Positions 7,109 to 17,001 of a DNA stretch of 64,000 nt are shown piece by piece. Positions within the stretch are counted from its first letter, which is position 1; the number at the start of each line of letters is the position of its first letter. Made by a program: the position numbers and the translations under genes. Under the pieces are notes generated by a model. That model made no database searches, had not been told where the DNA came from, and was given only the letters and a program-made list of their open reading frames with translations. The stretch comes from Bacillus renqingensis (GTDB lineage Bacteria > Bacillota > Bacilli > Bacillales > Cytobacillaceae): contig NZ_JADDIU010000004.1 in NCBI RefSeq assembly GCF_016464375.1, forward strand, positions 177,279 to 241,278, read 5' to 3'.

Positions 7109-9238
7109 ATGTTTTCCGTTGCAAAGGAAAAGATAAAGCCGATTATTACAGTCGCTGTTGATGAAGGCAAGGAAGATTTTCACTCGGCCATAAAGAACCT
7201 TAAAGAACCGTTTATTTTCTTGAAAAAACAAGATCAAATATTTGCTTATGCAGCATTGAATAAACCATTGCAGATGAAGCTTGAAAGTGAAGAATTTTCA
7301 CTGGAGATTTTGCTTGAACACTCAAAATCAATTGAAAGCATTTGCTGCCTTAGTGAACACATCTCGTTTACAGATTTGTTCCAAATTATTGGCGAACCGT
7401 TTGCCATCATTAGAAACGAGGATGGCAGTCCCCAAGGGTACATAAGCCGCGAGGATGTATTGGCAGAGTTGTTTAAACAGGAGAATAAAAGTGTGGATCT
7501 GCTTAAAATTCTTCTCACCTCTATTCCAATGGGGATCTTTGTATTAGATAAAGACAAGCAAATTATTAACTGCAATGAATCCGGGTTAAAAATGATAAAA
7601 TCAACCGCTGACCAAGTCTTGAATTCCCCGGCAGAAAAGATTTTTAGCCGGGAGCATCTTAACAATGTCTTTTCCACCGGTAAAACGCTTTTGAATCACT
7701 TGGAATTTACAAGCGGCGTCGGGGTCCTTGTTGATTATAGCCCGATTGTCGGCTACGATCACCGGGTAGACGGGGCGGTCATTGTTGTTCAGGATCTTCC
7801 GATGGTGGAAGAAATGGCGATGGAAATTGAACATATCAAGCACTTGAATAAAGATTTAAATGCGATTTTGTCCAGTATCTATGATGAAATACTTGTGGTA
7901 AATGCAAAAGGAGAGTTAATCCGCTATAGTGAAAATATTATTCAGGACTTCTGGCAGGTAGATTTGCCGGAGCTGATTGGAAAAAATGTGCTTGACCTGG
8001 AGGATCAGGGGCTGTTTACACCATCTGTTACAAGGCTGGTCATCGAAAAGAAGAAAAAGGTGTCTGTTGTTCAGGAAACAAAAAACGGCAGGAAAATCTT
8101 AGCTGTCGGAAATCCGGTTTTTAATGAAAACAATGAACTGGACCGAATCATTGTAGCCTCACGTGACATTACCGAAACAACACGGTTAAAAAGTGAATTA
8201 CATGAAATGAAGAAAATGTCAGAGCAATATAAAAAGGAATTAGATAATTTTAGAAGTAAGGATCGATTTTTAAAGAAGCTGATTTATTGTAGTCCGAAGA
8301 TGGAGAAAATCATGAATCAGGTACAAAAGATTGCCGAGTTTTCCTCGACGGTTCTGCTATATGGGGAATCTGGTGTAGGAAAAGAGGTTATTGCTCAGGC
8401 TATTCACCAATTAGGCCGCCGCTCAGATCAACCGTTTCTTAAATTAAATTGCGGGGCGATTCCTGACAATTTATTAGAGAGTGAATTGTTTGGCTATGCC
8501 AGGGGTGCCTTCACCGGCGCTGATAAAAATGGGAAAGACGGCTACTTTAAGCAGGCAGACGGAGGGATTTTGTTCCTCGACGAAATCGGTGAGATGCCGA
8601 TGCATCTTCAGATAAAATTATTGCGTGTACTGCAGGAGCAGGAAGTCATTCCGGTCGGGAGTACAACTCCAATCAAGGTAGATGTGCAAATTATTGCGGC
8701 TACAAATAAAAAGTTAGCCAAAATGGTCGAGGAGGGTACATTCCGCGAAGATTTATTCTATCGCTTAAATGTGATTCCCATTCAAATTCCGCCGCTTCGG
8801 GAACGGACAGAGGATATTTCCCTATTAGCATTTCACTTTTTACAGCAGCTGAATGAAAAATATCATCGCCATTATCATTTAACGCCTGATGCTGTCAATG
8901 TTCTGGAATTTTATCCGTGGCCGGGAAATGTTCGGGAATTGCAAAACATTATTGAAAGATTAGTCGTTACAGCTGACCACCCCGCCATTGATGCTGAGTT
9001 TGTCAGTCAATTTTTATCCTTGGGCTATGAAAATAAGAAAATGAAGCCCGTCATTACAAGAGTGATCCCCCTGCAGGAGGCACTTGATCATGTCGAGGAA
9101 CAGCTGATTGTCATGGCAATGAATCAATACAAAACCACCACAAAGGCTGCCAAAGCATTGGGCATCAGCCAATCATCCGTAAGCCGGAAATATCAAAAAA
9201 TCTTAAGCGAAAAAATAAAGGTGTCAGGCACCATGTGA
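7109..9238 (+). CDS. Sigma-54-dependent transcriptional activator with PAS domains
   Basis: Enhancer-binding protein of 709 residues. An N-terminal region of unclear type (1-130) is followed by two PAS-like sensor domains (about 138-240 and 250-370). The AAA+ domain has Walker A GESGVGKE (about 418), the sigma-54 contact loop GAFTGA (about 467) and FLDEIGEMP. A Fis-type helix-turn-helix lies at about 678-696 (TTKAAKALGISQSSVSRKYQ). It is encoded amid five sigma-54 promoters of putrescine genes and is the obvious activator for them; the inducer is inferred to be a polyamine or GABA intermediate. Its last codons and stop lie in a dispersed GGTGTCAGGCACC repeat that also forms its terminator. 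Confidence 0.9.
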   Translation: MFSVAKEKIKPIITVAVDEGKEDFHSAIKNLKEPFIFLKKQDQIFAYAALNKPLQMKLESEEFSLEILLEHSKSIESICCLSEHISFTDLFQIIGEPFAIIRNEDGSPQGYISREDVLAELFKQENKSVDLLKILLTSIPMGIFVLDKDKQIINCNESGLKMIKSTADQVLNSPAEKIFSREHLNNVFSTGKTLLNHLEFTSGVGVLVDYSPIVGYDHRVDGAVIVVQDLPMVEEMAMEIEHIKHLNKDLNAILSSIYDEILVVNAKGELIRYSENIIQDFWQVDLPELIGKNVLDLEDQGLFTPSVTRLVIEKKKKVSVVQETKNGRKILAVGNPVFNENNELDRIIVASRDITETTRLKSELHEMKKMSEQYKKELDNFRSKDRFLKKLIYCSPKMEKIMNQVQKIAEFSSTVLLYGESGVGKEVIAQAIHQLGRRSDQPFLKLNCGAIPDNLLESELFGYARGAFTGADKNGKDGYFKQADGGILFLDEIGEMPMHLQIKLLRVLQEQEVIPVGSTTPIKVDVQIIAATNKKLAKMVEEGTFREDLFYRLNVIPIQIPPLRERTEDISLLAFHFLQQLNEKYHRHYHLTPDAVNVLEFYPWPGNVRELQNIIERLVVTADHPAIDAEFVSQFLSLGYENKKMKPVITRVIPLQEALDHVEEQLIVMAMNQYKTTTKAAKALGISQSSVSRKYQKILSEKIKVSGTM

Positions 9239-9267
9239 ATTTTTCACATGGTGCCTGACACCTTTTT
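9217..9267 (+). terminator. 23-bp perfect hairpin made from an inverted GGTGTCAGGCACC repeat
   Basis: Bases 9217-9239 pair perfectly with 9243-9265 around a 3-base loop, followed by T residues. The left arm encodes the last residues (VSGTM) and stop of the activator gene. Each arm contains one copy of the 13-base motif that recurs elsewhere in the window. Confidence 0.9.
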
Positions 9268-9293
9268 ATGCACGATTAAATATCCTTATGCAC
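9266..9293 (+). promoter_or_regulatory. Paired TTATGCAC half-sites, candidate sigma-54 enhancer
   Basis: TTATGCAC at 9266-9273 and 9286-9293, 20 bases apart, matching the pair upstream of the permease at 848. It lies 237 bases before the -24 element; most of that distance is a repeat element. Confidence 0.5.
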
Positions 9294-9369
9294 TATTGAA
9301 TAGTATTTTTTTTGATTTTTTCAGATAATTCCTGCTTTTTAAAGTATCAGAATTTTTATCATTCGACTT

Positions 9370-9527
9370 TGAGAAATGTCTAGCTCCAGCACCCTAGCGG
9401 CTAGTGTCCTTCGCTCTCCGCCCTACGATAAGTCAACATCGGTTCGCTTGCGCTCACCGTGTTTCCTTTATCTCAGTTGGAGCGCTCCAGGCCATACGCC
9501 GCTGACCAGGGCGCTTGCGCTTTTCTG
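9370..9527. repeat. Dispersed Bacillaceae intergenic repeat, copy 2
   Basis: About 158 bases starting TGTCTAGCTCCAGCACC. The right end, GGCCATACGCCGCTGACCAG to GCGCTTTT, is the exact reverse complement of the left end of the copy at 2204. It stops 2 bases before the sigma-54 promoter. Confidence 0.8.
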
Positions 9528-9529
9528 AT

Positions 9530-9545
9530 TGGCACATTTCTTGCA
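9530..9545 (+). promoter_or_regulatory. Sigma-54 promoter of the putrescine-degradation operon
   Basis: TGGCAC-ATTTC-TTGCA, a perfect consensus, 40 bases upstream of the aldehyde dehydrogenase start. Confidence 0.9.
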
Positions 9546-9585
9546 TAAATATTAGTGAGATATTTAAAAGGAGGAGAAGTCAATT

Positions 9586-11079
9586 ATGGTCGAAGTGAAG
9601 GCTAAAGTGATCAATCTTAAGATGTATATTGATGGCGAGTGGAAAGATGCTGAAAATCAAGAAACACGTCCTGTTATTAATCCGGCAAACAGTGAAGTCA
9701 TTGCTACTGCTCCTGAAGGAACCGTCGAGGATGCCCGTGCGGCTATTTATGCGGCACGAAAAGCTTTCGAGAACGGGGTATGGTCTGGATTATCGGCACA
9801 AGAAAGGGCCTCCTATTTATTAAAAGTTGCGGATAAAATTGATGAATATGCTGAGGAATTAACAGAACTAGAAACTCTAGATAATGGAAAACCGTTAAGG
9901 GAGGCAGGCGGTGACATTGCGGACGCTGCTGCATGTTTCCGTTATTATGCAGGGTTGATAACAAAGCCTGACGGGCAGACCTATCATGTGGCAGACCCAA
10001 TGCAGGCCATGGTTGTCCGTGAGCCAATTGGTGTATGCGGTCTCATTGTTCCATGGAACTATCCGTTATTAATGAGCGTGTGGAAAATTGCCCCTGCGTT
10101 AGCAGCCGGCAATACAATTGTGTTTAAACCGTCAGAAGTAACTCCGATTACACCAAAGAAGCTGTTTGAAATTTTTGAAGAAGTCGGTTTGCCCAAAGGT
10201 GCCGCCAATATGGTGATGGGGGCCGGTCCTGTAGTGGGAAATGAAATCGCCTCACATCCTGAGGTAGATATGGTTTCATTTACGGGCGGTACAAAAACCG
10301 GAAAACATATTATGAAGGCAGCAGCAGACACAATGAAAAAGGTATCACTGGAATTGGGTGGAAAATCACCCAATATCATTTTTGCGGATGCTGATTTTGA
10401 AACCGCAGTCGATTATGCTCTTTTTGGAATCTACTGCGGCACTGGTCAAGTATGTTCAGCCGGTTCTAGAATTCTTGTCGAAGAAAGCATTTATGACCAA
10501 TTTGTCGCCCGTTTTGTTGAGAGAGCGAAACAAATTAAGGTCGGGCCAGGAAACGATCCTGCAACAGAGATGGGTCCTCTTGTGAGTGCACAGCATTTGG
10601 AAAAAGTTCTGCATTACATTGAACTTGGAAAGCAGGAAGGGGCAACAGTTGCTTGCGGCGGGAACCGTATCAAAAGCAATAATCTAGAAAATGGTTTTTT
10701 TGTCGAGCCAACTGTATTTATCGATGTGAAGCAAGATATGAGAATCGTTCAGGAGGAAATCTTCGGACCAGTCGTTGTGATTCAGAAATTTAAGGATGAG
10801 GCGGAGGCTGTGAAGCTTGCCAATGGTACTGTTTACGGTCTGGCAGGGGCCGTCTTCTCTAATGATGGGGCAAAGGCACTGCGAGTTATTAAAAAGCTCC
10901 GTGCCGGAATTACCTGGATAAATTCCTATCATCCTACTTATAATGAAGCGCCCTGGGGCGGCTATAAGCAGAGCGGTATTGGCCGCAGTCTTGGGACTTT
11001 TGGTCTTGAGGAATTCCAAGAAATTAAACAGATTAATATCAATTTACAAGTAGAGCCGGTAGGCTGGTTCGAAAATTAA
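9586..11079 (+). CDS. NAD(P)-dependent aldehyde dehydrogenase, probably 4-aminobutyraldehyde-specific
   Basis: ALDH-superfamily enzyme of 497 residues. The catalytic Cys is in GQVCSAGSR (about residue 290), the general base Glu in LELGGKSP (about 256), and the nucleotide-binding region is GLIVPWNYPL. Directly upstream of putrescine aminotransferase, it would oxidise 4-aminobutyraldehyde/1-pyrroline to GABA, as PatD or PuuC do. Related betaine-aldehyde dehydrogenases cannot be excluded by sequence. AAAGGAGGAG precedes the ATG. It is the first gene of the operon driven from the sigma-54 promoter at 9530; 48 bases separate it from patA. Confidence 0.88.
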   Translation: MVEVKAKVINLKMYIDGEWKDAENQETRPVINPANSEVIATAPEGTVEDARAAIYAARKAFENGVWSGLSAQERASYLLKVADKIDEYAEELTELETLDNGKPLREAGGDIADAAACFRYYAGLITKPDGQTYHVADPMQAMVVREPIGVCGLIVPWNYPLLMSVWKIAPALAAGNTIVFKPSEVTPITPKKLFEIFEEVGLPKGAANMVMGAGPVVGNEIASHPEVDMVSFTGGTKTGKHIMKAAADTMKKVSLELGGKSPNIIFADADFETAVDYALFGIYCGTGQVCSAGSRILVEESIYDQFVARFVERAKQIKVGPGNDPATEMGPLVSAQHLEKVLHYIELGKQEGATVACGGNRIKSNNLENGFFVEPTVFIDVKQDMRIVQEEIFGPVVVIQKFKDEAEAVKLANGTVYGLAGAVFSNDGAKALRVIKKLRAGITWINSYHPTYNEAPWGGYKQSGIGRSLGTFGLEEFQEIKQININLQVEPVGWFEN

Positions 11080-11115
11080 AAGGCTTAATCCTATTAAAAA
11101 ATTCTTAATAAATGA

Positions 11116-12504
<1,389 letters not shown>

Positions 12505-12520
12505 CGAAGCAATCTCTTTT

Positions 12521-12551
12521 AAAAGCAATCGGTTCAATGCCGATTGCTTTC
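12521..12551 (+). terminator. Intercistronic hairpin between patA and gabT
   Basis: AAAGCAATCGG / CCGATTGCTTT stem with a poor T tail (TTTCATT). It may be a partial terminator that lowers gabT/gabD expression or an RNA-stability element; no sigma-54 promoter lies between it and gabT. Confidence 0.6.
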
Positions 12552-12585
12552 ATTCCTAATTAACTATATAGAGGAGGAGTAAAGA

Positions 12586-13953
12586 TTGGACGGCCATAGT
12601 GTGAAACTGCAAACTGCCATTCCAGGGCCTCGGTCAAAGGAAATAGCAGAACGGAGAAATAAATATGTACCAAGAGGAATCAGCAATAATTGCCATTCTT
12701 TTGTAAAAAAAGCACAAGGTGCGGTTGTTGAAGATGTGGATGGTAATATCTATATTGATTTCGCCGGTGCAATTGGAACGATAAACGTCGGTCACTCCCA
12801 CCCAAAGGTGGTCAGTGCGATTGAAGAACAGGCAAGCCGGTTTATTCATACTGGATTTAATGTCATGATGTATGAATCCTATATTGACCTTGCTGAAAGG
12901 CTTTGTAAGCTTGCTCCTGGCGGGTTTGCCAAAAAGACAGCCTTTTTTAACAGCGGGGCAGAAGCGGTGGAGAATGCGGTGAAAATTGCCCGGAAATATA
13001 CGAAAAGACAGGGGATTATTTCTTTTACCCGCGGCTTCCACGGAAGAACGTTAATGACGATGACGATGACAAGTAAAGTCAAGCCTTATAAATTCGGTTT
13101 TGGTCCATTTGCCCCTGAGGTATATAAGGCGCCATATCCGTATGTCTACCGCCGTCCGGAAGGCTTGAGTGAGCAGCAATACAGCGAAATGATCATAGAG
13201 CAGTTTGAGCAATTTTTACTAGCAGAAGCAGCACCGGAAACGATTGCTGCGGTGGTGATGGAACCTGTTCAAGGGGAAGGCGGCTTTATCGTGCCTGACA
13301 CCAACTTTGTGAAGAGGGTAAGAGAAATTTGTTCGCAGTATGGCATTCTTTTTGTTGCTGATGAGATCCAAACGGGTTTTGCCCGGACTGGTAAATATTT
13401 TGCGATTGACCATTTTGGCGTTGTCCCTGATTTAATCACGGTTTCTAAATCTTTGGGTGCTGGAGTGCCCATCAGCGGTGTCATTGGCCGGGCAGATATT
13501 ATGGATGCAGCGGAGGCAGGGGAAATCGGCGGAACATATGCAGGGAGTCCGCTTGGTTGTCAAGCAGCATTAGCCGTGTTGGATATTATCGAAGAAGAAA
13601 AACTAAATGAACGGGCTGAAAAGCTGGGGACTAGAGTCATAGAAAAAATGAAACAGCTTAGCACGCGCTTTGATTGCATTGGCGATGTCCGCGGTCTTGG
13701 AGCAATGTGCGCAATGGAAATCGTAAAGGATAAACAGACGAAAACTCCTGACAAAGAAGGGGTAGCAAAAATCGTAAAAGCAGCTAATGAAAGAGGTCTG
13801 CTGTTATTAAGCGCCGGGCTTTACGGAAATGTGATTCGCCTTCTGATGCCGATTACCATCACGGATGAACAGCTTGAAGAAGGACTCCAAATACTTGAAG
13901 CAGCTTTTACGGACGTTTATCATAAAAGTGAAACTAGTTTTGCTGGGAGGTAA
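12586..13953 (+). CDS. gabT: 4-aminobutyrate (GABA) aminotransferase
   Basis: Class-III PLP aminotransferase of 455 residues. It converts GABA and 2-oxoglutarate to succinate semialdehyde and glutamate. Features are the NSGAEAVENAVKIARKYT cofactor-phosphate region, the FADEIQTGFAR-like VADEIQTGFARTG, and the PLP lysine K288 in TVSKSLGAG. The TTG start has a GAGGAGGAG site. It is followed 5 bases later by gabD, as in many GABA operons. One copy of the repeated motif GTGCCTGACACC (13291-13302) is embedded in frame, encoding part of IVPDTNF. 5-aminovalerate could be an alternative substrate. Confidence 0.93.
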   Translation: MDGHSVKLQTAIPGPRSKEIAERRNKYVPRGISNNCHSFVKKAQGAVVEDVDGNIYIDFAGAIGTINVGHSHPKVVSAIEEQASRFIHTGFNVMMYESYIDLAERLCKLAPGGFAKKTAFFNSGAEAVENAVKIARKYTKRQGIISFTRGFHGRTLMTMTMTSKVKPYKFGFGPFAPEVYKAPYPYVYRRPEGLSEQQYSEMIIEQFEQFLLAEAAPETIAAVVMEPVQGEGGFIVPDTNFVKRVREICSQYGILFVADEIQTGFARTGKYFAIDHFGVVPDLITVSKSLGAGVPISGVIGRADIMDAAEAGEIGGTYAGSPLGCQAALAVLDIIEEEKLNERAEKLGTRVIEKMKQLSTRFDCIGDVRGLGAMCAMEIVKDKQTKTPDKEGVAKIVKAANERGLLLLSAGLYGNVIRLLMPITITDEQLEEGLQILEAAFTDVYHKSETSFAGR

Positions 13954-13958
13954 GAGAA

Positions 13959-15413
13959 ATGGGTGTTGTTAATCAGGAATACCAAATTTATCCGATGTAT
14001 CTTGATGGAAAATGGGTCGGTAATGATTATGAAATTTTTACCGAAGTGATGAATCCAGCAACAAAAGAAATAGTAGGGGCAATTCCGACGGGAGGTGCCT
14101 TGGAAGCTAAACAAGCGGTAGATGCTGCACACCGCGCTTTTAAAATATGGTCGAAAAAAACAGCGGAAGAGCGCAGCCGCCTGCTTATGAAATGGCATCA
14201 ATTAATCGATGAAAACAAAGATGAGATTGCTAGAATAATGACAATTGAGCAAGGCAAACCGTTAAAAGAGGCTCTTGGCGAGGTTCAATACGCCAATGGT
14301 TTCATTTCCTGGTATGCTGAGGAAGCAAAGCGGATATATGGGGAAACGATTCCCGCGTCCCATCCCAATAAACGGATCCTTGTCCGTAAAGAACCTGTCG
14401 GGGTGGTTGCCGCTATTACACCGTGGAATTTTCCGGCAGCTATGATTACGAGAAAAGTAGGACCAGCACTTGCTGCAGGCTGTACGTGTGTGGTAAAACC
14501 GGCGAACCAGACACCGCTTACCGCATTAAAAATGGCCGAACTTGCTCACGAAGCAGGAATTCCCAGCGGTGTATTAAATGTCATTACCGGTAAATCGTCT
14601 GAAATCGGAGATATCTGGCTGAAGGATTCCCGCGTGACAAAGATTACCTTTACCGGTTCAACTGAAGTTGGTAAAACGTTAATGCGCGGGGCAGCTGAAA
14701 ATGTCAAAAAGGTGTCACTTGAACTTGGCGGTAATGCGCCATTTATTGTCATGGACGATGCGAATTTGGAAAAAGCGGCTGTTGGACTCGTACAGTCAAA
14801 ATTCCGCAATGCCGGTCAAACATGCATCTGTACAAATCGTGTCTATGTCCAGGAAGGTGTTGCAGGGGAATTTGTTAAGCTTTTTCAAGCAGAGTTAGAA
14901 AAGTTAAAGGTTGGAAACGGACTTGAAGAGGGAGTAGATATCGGCCCGTTAATTGATGAATCAGCTTACCAAAAGGTGGAATCCCTTGTGGATGATGCGG
15001 TGAAACATGGTGGAAAGGTTGTCTATACCGGCTCTAAGCCTGAGGAAGCAAATGGATTTTTCTATGCCCCAACGATTATAACCGATATTCATGACGATAT
15101 GGAATGCATGAAGGATGAAATCTTTGGACCTTTAGCGCCAATTTCGACTTTTAAAACGGAAGAGGAAGTAATTGAACGAGCGAACAATTCGTGCTATGGG
15201 TTGGCTGCTTATGTCTATACCGATAATTTAAGCCGCTCGTTTAGAATTACCGAGCAGCTGGAGTATGGGATCGTCGGACTTAATGATGCCCTGCCATCGG
15301 TCGTGCAAGCGCCATTTGGCGGCTACAAGGAGAGTGGTCTCGGCCGGGAAGGCGGTCATTTTGGAATTGAAGAGTTTTTAGAAGTGAAATACATTTCGAT
15401 TGGTTTGGATTAG
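13959..15413 (+). CDS. gabD: Succinate-semialdehyde dehydrogenase
   Basis: ALDH-superfamily enzyme of 484 residues that oxidises succinate semialdehyde to succinate, the last step into the TCA cycle. The catalytic Cys lies in GQTCICTNR (about residue 289), the feature typical of GabD (two cysteines two apart), and Glu in LELGGNAP (about 255). It ends FGIEEFLEVKYISIGL like other GabD proteins. A GGGAGG site precedes the ATG, and gabT is 5 bases upstream. The operon closes at the terminator 15424-15462. Confidence 0.94.
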   Translation: MGVVNQEYQIYPMYLDGKWVGNDYEIFTEVMNPATKEIVGAIPTGGALEAKQAVDAAHRAFKIWSKKTAEERSRLLMKWHQLIDENKDEIARIMTIEQGKPLKEALGEVQYANGFISWYAEEAKRIYGETIPASHPNKRILVRKEPVGVVAAITPWNFPAAMITRKVGPALAAGCTCVVKPANQTPLTALKMAELAHEAGIPSGVLNVITGKSSEIGDIWLKDSRVTKITFTGSTEVGKTLMRGAAENVKKVSLELGGNAPFIVMDDANLEKAAVGLVQSKFRNAGQTCICTNRVYVQEGVAGEFVKLFQAELEKLKVGNGLEEGVDIGPLIDESAYQKVESLVDDAVKHGGKVVYTGSKPEEANGFFYAPTIITDIHDDMECMKDEIFGPLAPISTFKTEEEVIERANNSCYGLAAYVYTDNLSRSFRITEQLEYGIVGLNDALPSVVQAPFGGYKESGLGREGGHFGIEEFLEVKYISIGLD

Positions 15414-15423
15414 TACAGCTTTA

Positions 15424-15462
15424 AAAAAAGCCGTTAGCTCTAAAGGGGGCTCCGGCTTTTTT
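15424..15462 (+). terminator. Terminator of the putrescine/GABA operon
   Basis: AAAAAAGCCG pairs with CGGCTTTTTT around a partly structured loop; T run at 15457-15462. Confidence 0.85.
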
Positions 15463-15644
15463 AGTTAGTTCCAATTTATTCTAATTAATGTAGATAGGAA
15501 AGGGAAATTTGTAAATAGCACCGCCGATTTTGTAGAAAGGAAATCAGGTTCTTTTCGATTTTTATCGAAATTTACTTTATTAGAAGTGACACGCTGTGTT
15601 ACGATAATGTGAAAAAGAGTTACTTTTGAAATGAGGACGGAGCT

Positions 15645-16769
15645 TTGATTAAAACAATTTTATTTGACGTGGACGGGGTATTGTTGAGTGAAGAACGATA
15701 TTTTGATGCTTCAGCATTGACTGTTTGGGAAATGTTGATGAGTCCGAACTATTTAGGACTTTCCCCTGAAAAATTTAACACGAACCCCAGCGAAAAGGAA
15801 ATAAAGGAAATAAGAGAGACGGTATTCCAAGACGATGCGGTTCTCAAATTTCAAAAATCCCGCGGACTAAATGCCAACTGGGACATGATCTATTTATCCT
15901 TTAGCCATCAATTAATCCATCTATTAGAACAAATTAAAGATCATGAATATGAAAATATTACCAATTGGTGTCAGGCACCAATCGATCGTGGTGTATTAAT
16001 AGAGATTGGCAGGGTACTCAGTCAGTATGATGTTCAACTGGATTTCAGTTCGTTTGTAGAAGATTTTGAACGGTCGCCGGCGATGAAGGATGAGCTTCTT
16101 GAGTACCTCAATGTTCTGGTGAAGAAGAAGCTCGGAGTGGAGACTACCAGTTTTAATAAGGGGGAGCTTTGGACTGTTTGTGAGCATGTTTCCCAGGAAT
16201 GGTATGTCGGTGATGAGTACGTCCTGGCTTCCACTGGGAGACTATCGGTGCAAACCGGGAAACAGGGCTTCTTAGCGAATGAAACGCCCCTTGCTCCCAA
16301 AGAGGAGATTGCCCAGTTGTTTCAGTTTCTAGTATCTTCTGGGTACACGATTGGAATTGGGACGGGCAGACCGGAATTAGAAGTCGTCCAGCCTTTTCAG
16401 CATTTAGACTGGCTGCAATATTTCGATGTGAGCCGAATTGTTACGGCAGATGATGTATTGAAGGCAGAGGAAGAACGCCCTGACCAATCCTCACTGTCGA
16501 AGCCGCATCCCTTTACATATATAATGGGTCTTAAAGGAAAGGGGACACCTGCAATAGAATGTTTAGAAACGGCTTTGCCGATAAAAAATGGAGAAAACGT
16601 GTTGATCGTCGGGGATTCATTAGCCGACCTTTTAGCGGCAAAACAAATGGGCTGCCAGTTTGCCGCTGTGTTAACAGGCCTATCCGATAAAGCAGCGAAA
16701 GGTGAATTTGAACAATATCAAGCAGACTATATTCTTGATTCTGTCCTTGATGTAAAAAGTATTTTATAA
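15645..16769 (+). CDS. HAD-superfamily hydrolase with a large cap
   Basis: Predicted phosphatase of 374 residues. Motif I is FDVDGVLL (residues 7-14), motif II the GTGRPE region (about 240), motif III a lysine in SKPHPF, and motif IV GDSLADLLAAK (about 325). A large insertion (about 20-225) replaces the usual cap, making the protein about 150 residues longer than phosphoglycolate-type enzymes. The substrate is unknown. The start is TTG after GAGGACGGAG. It is monocistronic between a terminator and serA's convergent terminator. A perfect GGTGTCAGGCACC motif (15967-15979) sits in frame, encoding part of NWCQAP. Confidence 0.8.
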   Translation: MIKTILFDVDGVLLSEERYFDASALTVWEMLMSPNYLGLSPEKFNTNPSEKEIKEIRETVFQDDAVLKFQKSRGLNANWDMIYLSFSHQLIHLLEQIKDHEYENITNWCQAPIDRGVLIEIGRVLSQYDVQLDFSSFVEDFERSPAMKDELLEYLNVLVKKKLGVETTSFNKGELWTVCEHVSQEWYVGDEYVLASTGRLSVQTGKQGFLANETPLAPKEEIAQLFQFLVSSGYTIGIGTGRPELEVVQPFQHLDWLQYFDVSRIVTADDVLKAEEERPDQSSLSKPHPFTYIMGLKGKGTPAIECLETALPIKNGENVLIVGDSLADLLAAKQMGCQFAAVLTGLSDKAAKGEFEQYQADYILDSVLDVKSIL

Positions 16770-16952
16770 AACATAATAGTAATCGATCTTAAACAATCAA
16801 GGACTTGAATAAAAAGTTAAGCAAATTGGCGACCGAGTGTCGGGAAAAAAGCCAGCGGGGCAGCCAATGAAGCGTATTATCGTAAGTAGTTCTCAAAAAG
16901 ATTGTTATATAATCATCTGTTTCAAAAGATAATTACGAGTCCATAATCGAAC

Positions 16953-16996
16953 TTGAAAAGAGGGATCTGCACAAACGTGCAAATCCCTCTTTTCAA
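16953..16996. terminator. Bidirectional terminator between the HAD gene and serA
   Basis: A 19/20-bp stem, TTGAAAAGAGGGATCTGCAC against GTGCAAATCCCTCTTTTCAA with one mismatch and an AAAC loop, lies between convergent genes. Confidence 0.9.
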
Positions 16997-17001
16997 AAAC
17001 A

